Positions 48,701-57,105 of a stretch of DNA of 64,000 nucleotides are shown in pieces. Source of the stretch: Gemella sp. zg-570 (GTDB taxonomy: Bacteria; Bacillota; Bacilli; Staphylococcales; Gemellaceae); NCBI RefSeq assembly GCF_018866345.1, contig NZ_CP076443.1, forward strand, positions 829,501 to 893,500. The letters run 5' to 3'. Position 1 is the first letter of the stretch. Every line of letters begins with the position of its first letter. Below the pieces are notes generated by a model. That model saw only the letters and a program-made list of their open reading frames with translations, had not been told where the DNA came from and ran no database searches. The translations under genes and the position numbers were made by a program.

Positions 48701-49675
48701 TCATTTATTATTTTTATATTCTTTTACAACTTTTTCTAAATCATCTAACAAGTCATCAAATTCGTCCCAATTTTTTACCGTAGCCCCACTAGCTAGAGGA
48801 TGACCTCCACCGTTATATTTTTCTGCTAAATTATTTATTACAGGCCCTTTGGAACGTAATCTAATTCTTATTTTATTACCTTCATCTATGGCAAAACACC
48901 AAGCCAACAAACCATCAAGTGTTCTTAATAAATTAACTCCACTAGAAACTTCACCAGCCTCTATCTTGTATTTTTCCATATCTTTTTTAGTAATTTTTAA
49001 ATAAGCAACTCCATCATTATAAACTGAATAATTTTTAAATATGAAGGCTCTGAACCTCATCATTTTTTCTGATGTTGTATCAAGAAAATCAATAACTTTT
49101 GACATATCAAAATTATGCTTAATTAATTCAGACGCAATAAGCAAGGTATTTGAAGTTGTGTTAGGAAACAAAAATCTTCCAGTATCACCTACTATACCTA
49201 CGTATAATAATTCAGCTGCCTTATCAGTAATGATAAAATTATATTTTTCATTTAGATAGCAATAAAAATCATAAATTAACTCACTACAAGATGATACAGT
49301 CGTGTCAACTAAATTAATGTTCGCATAATTATCTTTAGGAGGATGATGGTCGATTTTTATAAGGAAATTTTCTCTAGTAAATAATTTACCGTCTATCCTA
49401 GGAAAATTTGCAGTATCAGTAATAATTACCAAAGCTTCTTTGTAATCATCTTCTACCAATTCTTCTGTTGGAAATAGAAAAGATAGCGAGGGAGATTCTT
49501 TTCCTACTAAAAAAACTTTTTTTTCGGGGAAATTAGCTTTTATAATTTCTGCTAATCCTCCTTGTGAGCCGTATGCGTCTGGGTCTGGTCTTTCGTGTCT
49601 ATGAATAATAATTTTATCATTTAATTTTATTTTTTGATAAATTTCTTCATATAATTCTACATTTTCTTTTATCAT
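48701..49675 (-). CDS. nrnA: Bifunctional oligoribonuclease and PAP phosphatase NrnA
   Basis: DHH/DHHA1 phosphoesterase degrading nano-RNA and 3'-phosphoadenosine 5'-phosphate, replacing Orn in Bacillota. 324 residues. 'IIHRHERPDPDAYGSQGG', 'IITDTANFPRIDG', 'KIDHHPPKDNYA' (DHH) and C-terminal 'KYNGGGHPLASGATV' (DHHA1). It is 17 bases from ytoI, as ytoI-nrnA (ytqI) in Bacillus. The family also includes c-di-AMP/pApA hydrolases, but the lack of membrane and GGDEF parts excludes GdpP. Confidence 0.93.
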   Translation of the reverse strand: MIKENVELYEEIYQKIKLNDKIIIHRHERPDPDAYGSQGGLAEIIKANFPEKKVFLVGKESPSLSFLFPTEELVEDDYKEALVIITDTANFPRIDGKLFTRENFLIKIDHHPPKDNYANINLVDTTVSSCSELIYDFYCYLNEKYNFIITDKAAELLYVGIVGDTGRFLFPNTTSNTLLIASELIKHNFDMSKVIDFLDTTSEKMMRFRAFIFKNYSVYNDGVAYLKITKKDMEKYKIEAGEVSSGVNLLRTLDGLLAWCFAIDEGNKIRIRLRSKGPVINNLAEKYNGGGHPLASGATVKNWDEFDDLLDDLEKVVKEYKNNK

Positions 49676-49691
49676 TGTTTTCTTTCTCTAT

Positions 49692-50999
49692 TTAGTTTCT
49701 TCGGAACACTTGACAAGTTACCAAGGCTTTTGTAACCAAATCATTTTTATCATAAACTTCAACATCAAACCTAGCTGATTTTCTTCCAATATCCATAATC
49801 ATAACCTTAGTAGTTATTATCCTATCTAAAGGAACTGTTTTTAAAAAATAAACATTTACATTCTGCATAAGAACTTCACTCTTATTGTAATTATGGCTAA
49901 CTATATGTATTGATTCATCAATTATGCTTAGTAAAGCTGAACGTGAAAATGTACCAAACTGATCTAACATTTGAGGAATTACCTTTATTTGCAAACCTTC
50001 TGCTCTAGGAACTATTCCTTTTCTTATAATTTCATCAAATGTATCGCTATTTTGCGATTCTTGATACCTATTATTAGCTAACATTGAATTTATAACTATT
50101 TTTCTAGTAACTATTCCTAATAAAGTATTCTTGTCATCAGTTACGGGCATTAATTCAAATCCTTCAGACAGCATAGTATTGCCTACAGAGGATACAGGAG
50201 CGTCAAGTTTTGTTGTCATAACATCCCTTTCCATAACATCACGCATACTTGCTTCTTTTTTTTGTAAAAAAACATCACGAGCCGTTACTATACCAACAAG
50301 TTTCCCATATTCATTTACTACTGGAAATCTCGTATGACCAACTCTTAATTGTAATTCATACCAATCTTTTACTGTTGCTGATATATCAATTGTATATATA
50401 TTTTCTCTTGGTATATAGATACTTTCAACAGTAACAATATCTCTCTTAATAATTTGGTCATTAGTTACACGATTTATCAAATGTGCTACTGAAAATGAGT
50501 CATGAGGTGTAACTATCAAAGGAAGATTTTTTATGTCTGCTACTTTTTTAATTTCTTCGCTAGGCATATAACCACCTGCAACCAAAATAGCACAATCTTT
50601 TGATAATGCCATAGAAATTATATTTGGTCGATTACCCACTATTAATAAAGTACCTTTTCTTATATGTTGGCCTATTTGTTCAGCATCCATTGCTCCTATT
50701 GCAAAATCTTGAACTATTTCATGTACTCCGCCACGTCCTGCTATAAGTTGACCCCCTACAATATTAACAATTTCAGAATAAGAAAGTTTTTCTATATTAT
50801 CTCTTTCTTTCTTCTGGATTCTAACTGTCCCTACTCTTTCAATAGATGACACAAAGCCTCTATTTTCTGATTCTTTTATAGCCCTATAAGCTGTTCCTTC
50901 ACTTACTCTTAAATCTTTAGCTACTTTACGGACAGATATTTTTGAACCAATAGGCAAAGATTTTATATACTCTAAAATTTTCTGATGTTTTGATTTCAT
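49692..50999 (-). CDS. ytoI: HTH-DRTGG-CBS-hotdog regulator YtoI
   Basis: About 435 residues with a distinctive architecture: N-terminal winged HTH ('KISVRKVAKDLRVSEGTAYR'), DRTGG domain (about 70-185, 'LIVGNRPNIISMALSKDCAI'), two CBS domains (about 190-310, 'GHTRFPVVNEYGKLVGIVTA' and 'ELMPVTDDKNTLLGIVTR') and a C-terminal hotdog thioesterase-like domain. It likely senses a nucleotide through CBS and controls transcription; the ligand is not established to my knowledge. Start at the ATG at 50999, eight bases after AGGAG; a GTG three codons upstream is part of that site. A repeated motif flanks its promoter. Confidence 0.86.
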   Translation of the reverse strand: MKSKHQKILEYIKSLPIGSKISVRKVAKDLRVSEGTAYRAIKESENRGFVSSIERVGTVRIQKKERDNIEKLSYSEIVNIVGGQLIAGRGGVHEIVQDFAIGAMDAEQIGQHIRKGTLLIVGNRPNIISMALSKDCAILVAGGYMPSEEIKKVADIKNLPLIVTPHDSFSVAHLINRVTNDQIIKRDIVTVESIYIPRENIYTIDISATVKDWYELQLRVGHTRFPVVNEYGKLVGIVTARDVFLQKKEASMRDVMERDVMTTKLDAPVSSVGNTMLSEGFELMPVTDDKNTLLGIVTRKIVINSMLANNRYQESQNSDTFDEIIRKGIVPRAEGLQIKVIPQMLDQFGTFSRSALLSIIDESIHIVSHNYNKSEVLMQNVNVYFLKTVPLDRIITTKVMIMDIGRKSARFDVEVYDKNDLVTKALVTCQVFRRN

Positions 51000-51014
51000 A
51001 TTAATCACTCCTAA

Positions 51015-51092
51015 AACTGTTTCATTATAAATCTGTATTACTATATATTATAAAACTTTTCAATAATAATTACAACTGTTTTATAATCTGTT
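51015..51092 (-). promoter_or_regulatory. ytoI promoter flanked by two direct repeats
   Basis: Minus strand TTGTAA (51070-51075), 17 bases, TATAAT (51047-51052). An imperfect repeat, AACTGTTT-(CAT)-TATAA-(A)-TCTGT in plus-strand reading, occurs at 51015-51037 (after the start site) and 51074-51092 (upstream of and overlapping the -35). This looks like a two-site operator, possibly for YtoI itself. Confidence 0.55.
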
Positions 51093-51110
51093 ATATAATT
51101 GTTTTAAAGC

Positions 51111-52496
51111 TTATTTTTCAACTGTTCGCCTTGATGGCAATTTTTTAGCATAACCTTCTTTATTTTCTTGTTTTACTCTTGCAATAGCTAGTGTATCATC
51201 TTTTATATCTTTAGTTACCGTAGTACCCGCGGCAACGACCACACCATTTCCTATGGAAAGAGGTGCTATAAGATTGGAATTACAACCTATAAAAGTATCA
51301 TTGCCAATAGATGTTTTGTATTTATTTTGTCCATCATAATTCACAGTTATAGTTCCACAGCCTATGTTAGTATTATTTCCTATTGTAGCATCTCCTATAT
51401 AACTCAAGTGAGCTGTTTTAGAATTTTTACCATAAGTAGAATTCTTAATTTCTACAAAATTCCCTATACGACTATTCTCTCCTACTTCAGAATTATTTCT
51501 TAAATGTGCATAAGGACCTATACTAGAATTTTTTCCAACTTTTGAATTTATTATAGTTGATTGCAATATATCTACTCCATCTTCTATAATTGCATTTTCT
51601 AAATAAGAATTTGGTTTTATCTTACAATCTTCACCAATTATAGTATTAGATTTTATAGTAACATTTGGATATATAGTTGTGTCTTTCCCTATTAAAACAT
51701 TAGGTGCAATATATGTTGATGACGGATCTACTAATGTAACTCCTTTTAGCATATGTTCATTATTTATTCTACCTCTCATAATATTTTCTGCATAAGCTAA
51801 TGCTACCCTGTCATTAACTCCAAAAGTTTCATCAAAATCATCACACACATAAGTTTCTATTTTTTCATTTTTTTCTCTAAGTAGTGATAAAACATCAGGA
51901 AGATAATATTCTCCTTGATTGTTATTATTTTTTACTAAATCAAGCATTTCAAATAATAATTTATTGTCAAAACAGTATATTCCTGAATTTATTTCTTTAA
52001 TTTTTTTCTCTTCAGCTGTCGCATCTTTTTCTTCTACAATTTTTACTAAATTTGCATTTACATCTCTTATAATTCTTCCGTAAGAGTAAGGATTTTCTGC
52101 GTATGCTGTAAGAACTGTTGCTTTAGCTTGAGTTAATTCATGATGATTTAACATTGCATCTACTGTTGATGATTTTATTAGTGGTGTATCACCATACATA
52201 ACAATAGTTGTTCCTTCTTTATCTGCAAGTTCTGACCTTGCCATTTTTACTGCATGAGCTGTGCCTAGTTGTTCGGATTGTAAAACAAACTTACTTCTAT
52301 CTCCCACTACACTTTTCACTTGCTCTGCCCCATGTCCAACTACGGTAATAATTTCTTTCATACCTAAATTTTTAACACTATCTAAAACCAACTCCACCAT
52401 AGTCCTATCACAAACCTTGTGCAATACCTTATATAATTTTGACTGCATTCTTGTTCCTTTTCCAGCAGCTAATATAACAACATAACGACTAGTCAT
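51111..52496 (-). CDS. glmU: UDP-N-acetylglucosamine pyrophosphorylase / glucosamine-1-phosphate N-acetyltransferase
   Basis: Last two steps to UDP-GlcNAc. 461 residues. Uridylyltransferase domain (1-230) with 'VILAAGKGTRMQSKLYKVLH', 'LGTAHAVKMARSELAD' and 'MYGDTPLI'; left-handed beta-helix acetyltransferase domain (about 250-450) with many hexapeptide repeats and 'AHLSYIGDATIGNNTNIGCG' (catalytic His). It overlaps purR by 8 bases. purR-glmU adjacency is conserved in Bacillota. Confidence 0.97.
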   Translation of the reverse strand: MTSRYVVILAAGKGTRMQSKLYKVLHKVCDRTMVELVLDSVKNLGMKEIITVVGHGAEQVKSVVGDRSKFVLQSEQLGTAHAVKMARSELADKEGTTIVMYGDTPLIKSSTVDAMLNHHELTQAKATVLTAYAENPYSYGRIIRDVNANLVKIVEEKDATAEEKKIKEINSGIYCFDNKLLFEMLDLVKNNNNQGEYYLPDVLSLLREKNEKIETYVCDDFDETFGVNDRVALAYAENIMRGRINNEHMLKGVTLVDPSSTYIAPNVLIGKDTTIYPNVTIKSNTIIGEDCKIKPNSYLENAIIEDGVDILQSTIINSKVGKNSSIGPYAHLRNNSEVGENSRIGNFVEIKNSTYGKNSKTAHLSYIGDATIGNNTNIGCGTITVNYDGQNKYKTSIGNDTFIGCNSNLIAPLSIGNGVVVAAGTTVTKDIKDDTLAIARVKQENKEGYAKKLPSRRTVEK

Positions 52497-53352
52497 TTTT
52501 TTCCTCCTTATCTTCCTTAAATTTATTTTTTAATAATTGTTTTAAAGCATTTCCTTCTTTTATATCAAATTCTCCCGTAACTTCATTTATATTAGTTAAC
52601 TTGGCTAAATAAGTATAATTTTTATCAAAATCATTATCAGAGTCAAAGCATTCAGCTAGAACTGCCTTACCTACTACTTCAGCATCAAATTCTCTCATAA
52701 GAGTTTGCATACCGTTCATAACGCCTCCTCCTCTTAAAAAATCATCTACTAAAAGAACTTTAGAACCTGATGCTAAACTCTTCTTAGAAAGCACCATTGT
52801 TTCTATTTTTCTTCTTGAACCTGAAACAAAATTAATTGCAACAGTAGTTCCTTCTGTAACCTTATTATCTTCTCTAATAATTACAACTGGTTTATTTAAT
52901 ACCGAGGCTATGGCGTAAGCAACGGGTATTCCTTTTGATGCTACTGTTACTACTGCGTCAATTTTCCTATCTTGATAAATATTCGATATTAAAATACCTA
53001 GCCTATTCATTAAGCTAGTATCCCCTATTATGTCAGACATAAAAATATAGCCCCCAGCTAATAATCTATCACTAGACTTAAGTCTTTCTAAGAAATCTGA
53101 AACAACCTCTTTAGCTGCTTCTTCACTAAGTATTGGCTGAAAGATAACTCCACCATTAACACCAGGTAAGGTATTAATTATACCAATATTTTCTTCTTTA
53201 AAACTCGTTTTTATAATAAATATATCTTCGCTTATTGAAGATTTTGCTTGATTGAACTTAGAAACAAAATAAGTAAGTGGTATTAATTTATTAGGATTTT
53301 TTAATAAATATTCAGTCATTACCACAATACGTTCACTTCTTTTTAATTTCAT
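52489..53352 (-). CDS. purR: Purine operon repressor PurR
   Basis: Bacillota PurR, unrelated to the LacI-family PurR. 287 residues: N-terminal winged helix (1-75, 'IVVMTEYLLKNPNKLIPLTY') and a PRT-type effector domain with the PRPP loop 'KVLLVDDFLRGGGVMNG'. PRPP, and in relatives (p)ppGpp, relieve or modulate DNA binding. AGGAGG precedes the ATG. Its own promoter carries a CGAACG-type dyad between -35 and -10, consistent with autoregulation. Confidence 0.94.
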   Translation of the reverse strand: MKLKRSERIVVMTEYLLKNPNKLIPLTYFVSKFNQAKSSISEDIFIIKTSFKEENIGIINTLPGVNGGVIFQPILSEEAAKEVVSDFLERLKSSDRLLAGGYIFMSDIIGDTSLMNRLGILISNIYQDRKIDAVVTVASKGIPVAYAIASVLNKPVVIIREDNKVTEGTTVAINFVSGSRRKIETMVLSKKSLASGSKVLLVDDFLRGGGVMNGMQTLMREFDAEVVGKAVLAECFDSDNDFDKNYTYLAKLTNINEVTGEFDIKEGNALKQLLKNKFKEDKEEKND

Positions 53353-53385
53353 ATATTCCTCCTAAAGTTCGAATAATATACGAAT

Positions 53386-53414
53386 AATATAACACGAACG
53401 TTCGTATTAGTAAA
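53386..53414 (-). promoter_or_regulatory. purR promoter with palindromic operator (PurBox-like)
   Basis: Minus strand TTTACT (53409-53414), 17 bases, TATATT (53386-53391). A perfect 12-base palindrome ACGAACGTTCGT (53394-53405) fills the spacer. Further CGAA-type half sites lie at 53369-53373 and 53381-53384. The Bacillus PurBox core is CCGAAC, so this looks like paired PurBoxes. Confidence 0.68.
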
Positions 53415-53478
53415 GAAATTTAATTAAATAATAATTTTAGTAACAAAAAACTCAAAATTTTAGCAGAAAATTATTAAA

Positions 53479-53507
53479 TTGAATTTTTATTAAAAGTATA
53501 GTACAAT
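53479..53507 (+). promoter_or_regulatory. Promoter of the CNNM/CorC-type gene
   Basis: TTGAAT (53479-53484), 17 bases, TACAAT (53502-53507), followed by GAAAGG (53530-53535) and the ATG at 53546. Confidence 0.72.
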
Positions 53508-53545
53508 TACTAATAATTATTTATATATTGAAAGGTAAATTATAC

Positions 53546-54844
53546 ATGGATCTCAGTATCTCATTAAAAATTTTATTAATAGTAATATTGTTATTAGGTT
53601 CTGCTCTTTTTGTTATGGCAGAATTTTCACTTGTTAAAATAAGACCTACTAGAATAGAAGAATTATCCAACAAAGGTAATAAAAAAGCAAAAATATTGAG
53701 TGAAATGGTTGCAAATCTTGATAATTATTTATCTGCCACTCAATTAGGCATTACCATAGTATCATTAGGATTAGGTTGGGTCGGGGAAGCTACTTTTTTT
53801 TCTCTCTTTAATCCCTTATTCATAAAGTTAAGTATAAGCGATACCATAACTCATTCTTTATCCTATGTCGTTTCATTTTCATTTATGACTTTACTCCATG
53901 TTGTTTTAGGAGAATTAGTCCCAAAAACTATGGCCATTCAAGCCGCTGAAAAAACTGCTTTTAGAATAGCCAGACCAATATTTATATTCAATAAAATAAT
54001 GAAGCCTGTCGTCTGGTCTCTTAACTCATTAGCAAATATTATTTCAAAATCACTTGGTTACGACAATTTAAGTGAACACGGCGATATACATAGTGAACAA
54101 GAATTAAGAACCATAATGCGTTCATCAAGAGCCCACGGTAAAATTAATGACACCGAATATAGATATGTAGAAAGAGTTTTTGAATTTGATAATAAAATAG
54201 CCAAAGAAATAATGACACCAAGAAAAGAAGTTGAAGCCATAGATTTAGATGATTCGCTTGCTGTAATAATGAGACAAATTAAACAAGAAGAATATACTAG
54301 GTATCCTGTTATTAAAAATGGAGATAAAGATGATATTATAGGTATTTTGAATGTTAAAAAATTATTATTTACAGATAGTAAGTTAGAGATTACAGAAGAT
54401 TTAGAAGAATACATTAGTCCAGCAATAAAAGTTTTTGAACATACTCCAATATCACAAGTTTTACAAAAAATAAAACAAAATCGTGAACACATGATTGTTG
54501 TTACTGATGAGTACGGCGGAACAAGTGGTGTTGTTACCCTAGAAGATATTGTTGAAGAACTTACTGGCGAAATAAGAGATGAATTTGACGAAGACGAACA
54601 AAGTCTTATAAAAAAATTAAAAAATGGTCATTATTTAGTGGACGGTTGGGTTGCCATTCAAGACGTAAATTCTTTATTTAACATTGCAATTCCTCATGAA
54701 GAAGTTGATACAATAGGTGCTTATATTTATATGATAAAATACGAAGCCAAAATCGGTGCAAGCTATGAAATACAAAATGTAACATTCAAAGTTCTCTCTA
54801 CAACTGACCATCAAATAAGACAAATAGAAATTTGGAAAAACTAA
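53546..54844 (+). CDS. CNNM/CorC-type transporter or hemolysin-family protein (DUF21-CBS-CorC)
   Basis: About 432 residues. N-terminal DUF21/CNNM membrane domain (about 1-190, three to four segments, 'FVMAEFSLVKIRPTRIEEL', 'LGLGWVGEATF', 'LGELVPKTMAIQ'), a pair of CBS domains (about 205-335, 'IMTPRKEVEAIDLDDSL', 'VVTDEYGGTSGVVTLEDIVE') and a C-terminal CorC_HlyC domain. Relatives (YhdP, MpfA, CorC) act in Mg2+ efflux or tolerance; 'hemolysin' is a historical label. I use the ATG at 53546, ten bases after GAAAGG; an upstream TTG is part of that site. Confidence 0.9.
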   Translation: MDLSISLKILLIVILLLGSALFVMAEFSLVKIRPTRIEELSNKGNKKAKILSEMVANLDNYLSATQLGITIVSLGLGWVGEATFFSLFNPLFIKLSISDTITHSLSYVVSFSFMTLLHVVLGELVPKTMAIQAAEKTAFRIARPIFIFNKIMKPVVWSLNSLANIISKSLGYDNLSEHGDIHSEQELRTIMRSSRAHGKINDTEYRYVERVFEFDNKIAKEIMTPRKEVEAIDLDDSLAVIMRQIKQEEYTRYPVIKNGDKDDIIGILNVKKLLFTDSKLEITEDLEEYISPAIKVFEHTPISQVLQKIKQNREHMIVVTDEYGGTSGVVTLEDIVEELTGEIRDEFDEDEQSLIKKLKNGHYLVDGWVAIQDVNSLFNIAIPHEEVDTIGAYIYMIKYEAKIGASYEIQNVTFKVLSTTDHQIRQIEIWKN

Positions 54845-54867
54845 AGGAATAAAGCCTTTAGTTTTTT
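54838..54867 (+). terminator. Terminator containing the CNNM stop codon
   Basis: Stem ACTAAAGG (54840-54847) with CCTTTAGT (54855-54862), loop of seven, then TTTTT. The stop codon (54842-54844) is in the first arm. Confidence 0.8.
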
Positions 54868-54870
54868 ACA

Positions 54871-54975
54871 TATCATAAATATAATTTTATGATATAATAT
54901 TATTATATTTAGAAAGGATTTTACATATATCTATCTGATAATATAAAATTAAAAAACAAAAATAGATATGTAAAA
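54871..54975 (+). promoter_or_regulatory. Promoter, operator-like dyad and leader hairpin upstream of 54990
   Basis: A perfect 9-bp-arm dyad TATCATAAA...TTTATGATA (54871-54894) abuts an extended -10 (TG-A-TATAAT, hexamer 54893-54898). The leader RNA that follows can fold into a long hairpin: 54919-54934 with 54962-54975, 14 bp with a two-base bulge and a loop of about 27. It ends four bases before the weak GAAAG ribosome binding site. Confidence 0.5.
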
Positions 54976-54989
54976 TTGAAAGTGAATTT

Positions 54990-55976
54990 ATGAACATCTT
55001 AAAAGAAATGCAAAAGGAAATAAAAAAAGACAGCTATTCTATATTTTACTTAAAATACCGAGATGAAAAGAAAAACATATTTAAAGTTGCCTTAGATAAA
55101 ATATATTTTTATATAGTAAAATACATACTAAAAAAAGAAAATAAAAAATTAGAATATACAAAAAATTTTAAAAATAATTTTAAAGTGGATACAGTTATTT
55201 CAATTCTTTTATCAGCAATATTAATGTCTTCAATCTTTCTTATTATGAAAATTACAAGTATAAATAAAGAAAATTATGGAGATTATGATCTTATACAAAA
55301 TAATACAAAAAATATTGAAATTGGTGAAAATAACACAAGTGAAAATATGAATAATACTTCATCTATTGATAGGATAGATGAAAGGGCATTAGAAGAAGAA
55401 ATTGAAGCACAAGCCTCATATAAAAACACTTCATATTCATTTAATGTTGCAAGAAACATAAAAACTATTGCTAAAATACACTTATTTAATTCTGCTAATT
55501 GGTCAGATTATAAACAAATAATTCCTGAAAATACAGAATTTGAAGTTAATTATATTGTTTCTCCTGGTGGTTATATGATGTATAAGATAGCTAGTGGAGA
55601 TTATGCAGGATATTTTATAACGGCTAATGAAAAATTAATAATGGTAGATAGGGTAAATGATAATTTAGACTTGAAATTTATAGCTAAACCAATTGCTATA
55701 AAATTACAAGCTAATCAAAATACTTATAAAGAGGCTACTTTGAAAAATGTTAAAGCTATTGCATATAAAAATGTAGTTTTAAATATTAAGGGTTATGGAG
55801 CTGAAAACAACAGACTAATATATTATATAGAAGATGGTAGTTTTTTACCTATCGACTTAACAAAAACTGTCGAAACCCAAAGAAAGAGCGATGAAAATGC
55901 TTCTAATAATAAAAATAAAAGTAAAAATAATTCAGCAACTAAAAAAACTACAACTACTAAGAAAAAAACATCTTAA
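54990..55976 (+). CDS. Membrane-anchored extracytoplasmic protein of unknown function
   Basis: 328 residues: a basic cytosolic N-terminus (1-67), one membrane segment (about 68-88, 'ISILLSAILMSSIFLIM'), an Asn/Glu-rich linker (90-145), then two related SH3-like or DUF5776-like beta modules (about 150-215 'KTIAKIHLFNSANWSDYKQI', 'GDYAGYFITANEKLIM'; and about 220-290) and a Lys/Asn/Thr-rich low-complexity tail. DUF5776-like modules occur in wall-associated proteins; assignment is tentative. Single gene with its own leader and terminator. The N-terminal cytosolic segment suggests interaction inside the cell as well. Confidence 0.72.
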   Translation: MNILKEMQKEIKKDSYSIFYLKYRDEKKNIFKVALDKIYFYIVKYILKKENKKLEYTKNFKNNFKVDTVISILLSAILMSSIFLIMKITSINKENYGDYDLIQNNTKNIEIGENNTSENMNNTSSIDRIDERALEEEIEAQASYKNTSYSFNVARNIKTIAKIHLFNSANWSDYKQIIPENTEFEVNYIVSPGGYMMYKIASGDYAGYFITANEKLIMVDRVNDNLDLKFIAKPIAIKLQANQNTYKEATLKNVKAIAYKNVVLNIKGYGAENNRLIYYIEDGSFLPIDLTKTVETQRKSDENASNNKNKSKNNSATKKTTTTKKKTS

Positions 55977-56000
55977 AGTTTATATTAGTTTATCAAAAAT

Positions 56001-56033
56001 AAAAAACATAAGTTTTTAACTTATGTTTTTTAT
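56001..56033. terminator. Bidirectional terminator between the unknown gene and rpmA
   Basis: Stem AAAAACATAAGTT (56002-56014) with AACTTATGTTTTT (56018-56030), flanked by A- and T-runs, serving both convergent genes. Confidence 0.85.
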
Positions 56034-56034
56034 T

Positions 56035-56319
56035 TTATACTTGTGGATATACAGAAACTTTTTTACGGCTACGTCCATATCTTTCAAAACGAACTACACC
56101 GTCAACTAATGAAAATAGGGTGTCATCTCCACCTTTGCCTACATTAGTTCCTGGATATATCTTAGTACCACGTTGTCTATAAAGAATAGAACCAGCAGTA
56201 ACAAATTGTCCATCAGCACGCTTAGCACCTAATCTTTTAGATTCAGAGTCACGACCGTTTTTAGTAGATCCTACCCCTTTTTTAGATGCGAAGAATTGTA
56301 AATTTAATTTTAACATCAT
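56035..56319 (-). CDS. rpmA: 50S ribosomal protein L27
   Basis: About 94 residues. Bacillota-type L27 with the N-terminal extension '[13 protein letters not shown]' that is removed by Prp after the Phe-Phe; '[19 protein letters not shown]' then follows as mature L27, which reaches the peptidyl-transferase centre. Start codons GTG, ATG, ATG are stacked at 56322-56314; I list the ATG at 56319, which overlaps the prp stop codon. Third gene of rplU-prp-rpmA. Confidence 0.95.
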   Translation of the reverse strand: MMLKLNLQFFASKKGVGSTKNGRDSESKRLGAKRADGQFVTAGSILYRQRGTKIYPGTNVGKGGDDTLFSLVDGVVRFERYGRSRKKVSVYPQV

Positions 56320-56651
56320 CACTGTTTCACCTCTCTTGTTTCAATACTTATATATTTTGAATAATTTTCTTCAATACTTTGTAATGATATGACCATTGAT
56401 TTTAAAAGAAGTTGTTCTTCATAGGTTGGTTTAATAGACCGATATGTGATATAACCAGTAGTGTCTTCATTTGCTGAAACATCAAAAACTACTTTATCAT
56501 CTAATTCATCTATTGCATTTATTCCACCAATTACAACTGCTGATACTCCCGCACAAACAATATCCCAACCTTGCTTGGCATAATTAGCATGTCCATCTAC
56601 ACTAATTTCAAGTATCCTATCTTCTTTTTTTACAATTAATACATTTATCAT
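56319..56651 (-). CDS. prp: Ribosomal-processing cysteine protease Prp
   Basis: 110-residue cysteine protease that cleaves the L27 N-terminal extension. '[20 protein letters not shown]' holds the catalytic His and Cys; the rest matches YsxB/Prp. Located between rplU and rpmA, as in all Bacillota with extended L27. Its end overlaps the rpmA start (TGATG). Confidence 0.94.
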   Translation of the reverse strand: MINVLIVKKEDRILEISVDGHANYAKQGWDIVCAGVSAVVIGGINAIDELDDKVVFDVSANEDTTGYITYRSIKPTYEEQLLLKSMVISLQSIEENYSKYISIETREVKQ

Positions 56652-56653
56652 TA

Positions 56654-56962
56654 TTATGCCTTAATTTTTTCTACAACCAATTTAGTGAAAGGTTGACGAT
56701 GACCTAATTTACGGTGACTGTTTTTCTTAGCTTTGTATTTGAAAACTGTAATCTTTTTACCCTTGCCGTGAGCAAGAACTTTTGCTGTTACTCTTGCACC
56801 ATCAACGTAAGGTGTTCCGATTTTAGTTGATTCTCCTCCAACTAATAAAACCTTATCAAAAGTGAATGTAGAATCTTCTTCTGCCAATAATTTTTCTACA
56901 AAGATAGTTTGTCCTTCTTCAACTTTTAATTGTTTACCACCTGTTTCTATAACTGCGTACAT
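56654..56962 (-). CDS. rplU: 50S ribosomal protein L21
   Basis: 102 residues with '[20 protein letters not shown]', '[20 protein letters not shown]' and '[20 protein letters not shown]'. AAGGAGGTG precedes the ATG. First gene of rplU-prp-rpmA, preceded by the L21 leader RNA. Confidence 0.97.
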   Translation of the reverse strand: MYAVIETGGKQLKVEEGQTIFVEKLLAEEDSTFTFDKVLLVGGESTKIGTPYVDGARVTAKVLAHGKGKKITVFKYKAKKNSHRKLGHRQPFTKLVVEKIKA

Positions 56963-57066
56963 ATCTGCACCTCCTTAATTTTTTACTAAGACTCGCCAAA
57001 TAAGGTGGACTAAGCTCTTTTATACCTTATTTTGTGCGGTTGTAGTAGCAAGGTGCTACTGCAACA
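56963..57066 (-). ncRNA. Ribosomal protein L21 leader
   Basis: The 5' untranslated RNA of rplU contains a short hairpin GTAGCA...TGCTAC (around 57043-57057) and a larger stem, AATAAGGT with ACCTTATT (around 56998-57030), just upstream of the ribosome binding site. Position and shape match the L21 leader of Bacillota, thought to bind L21 for autoregulation. Confidence 0.72.
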
Positions 57067-57071
57067 TTACA

Positions 57072-57100
57072 ATTCTAACACATTAAGTTTTTCTAGTCAA
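57072..57100 (-). promoter_or_regulatory. Promoter of rplU-prp-rpmA
   Basis: Minus strand TTGACT (57095-57100), 17 bases, TAGAAT (57072-57077). It lies just beyond the stop codon of the upstream LytH-like gene. Confidence 0.8.
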
Positions 57101-57105
57101 TTATT

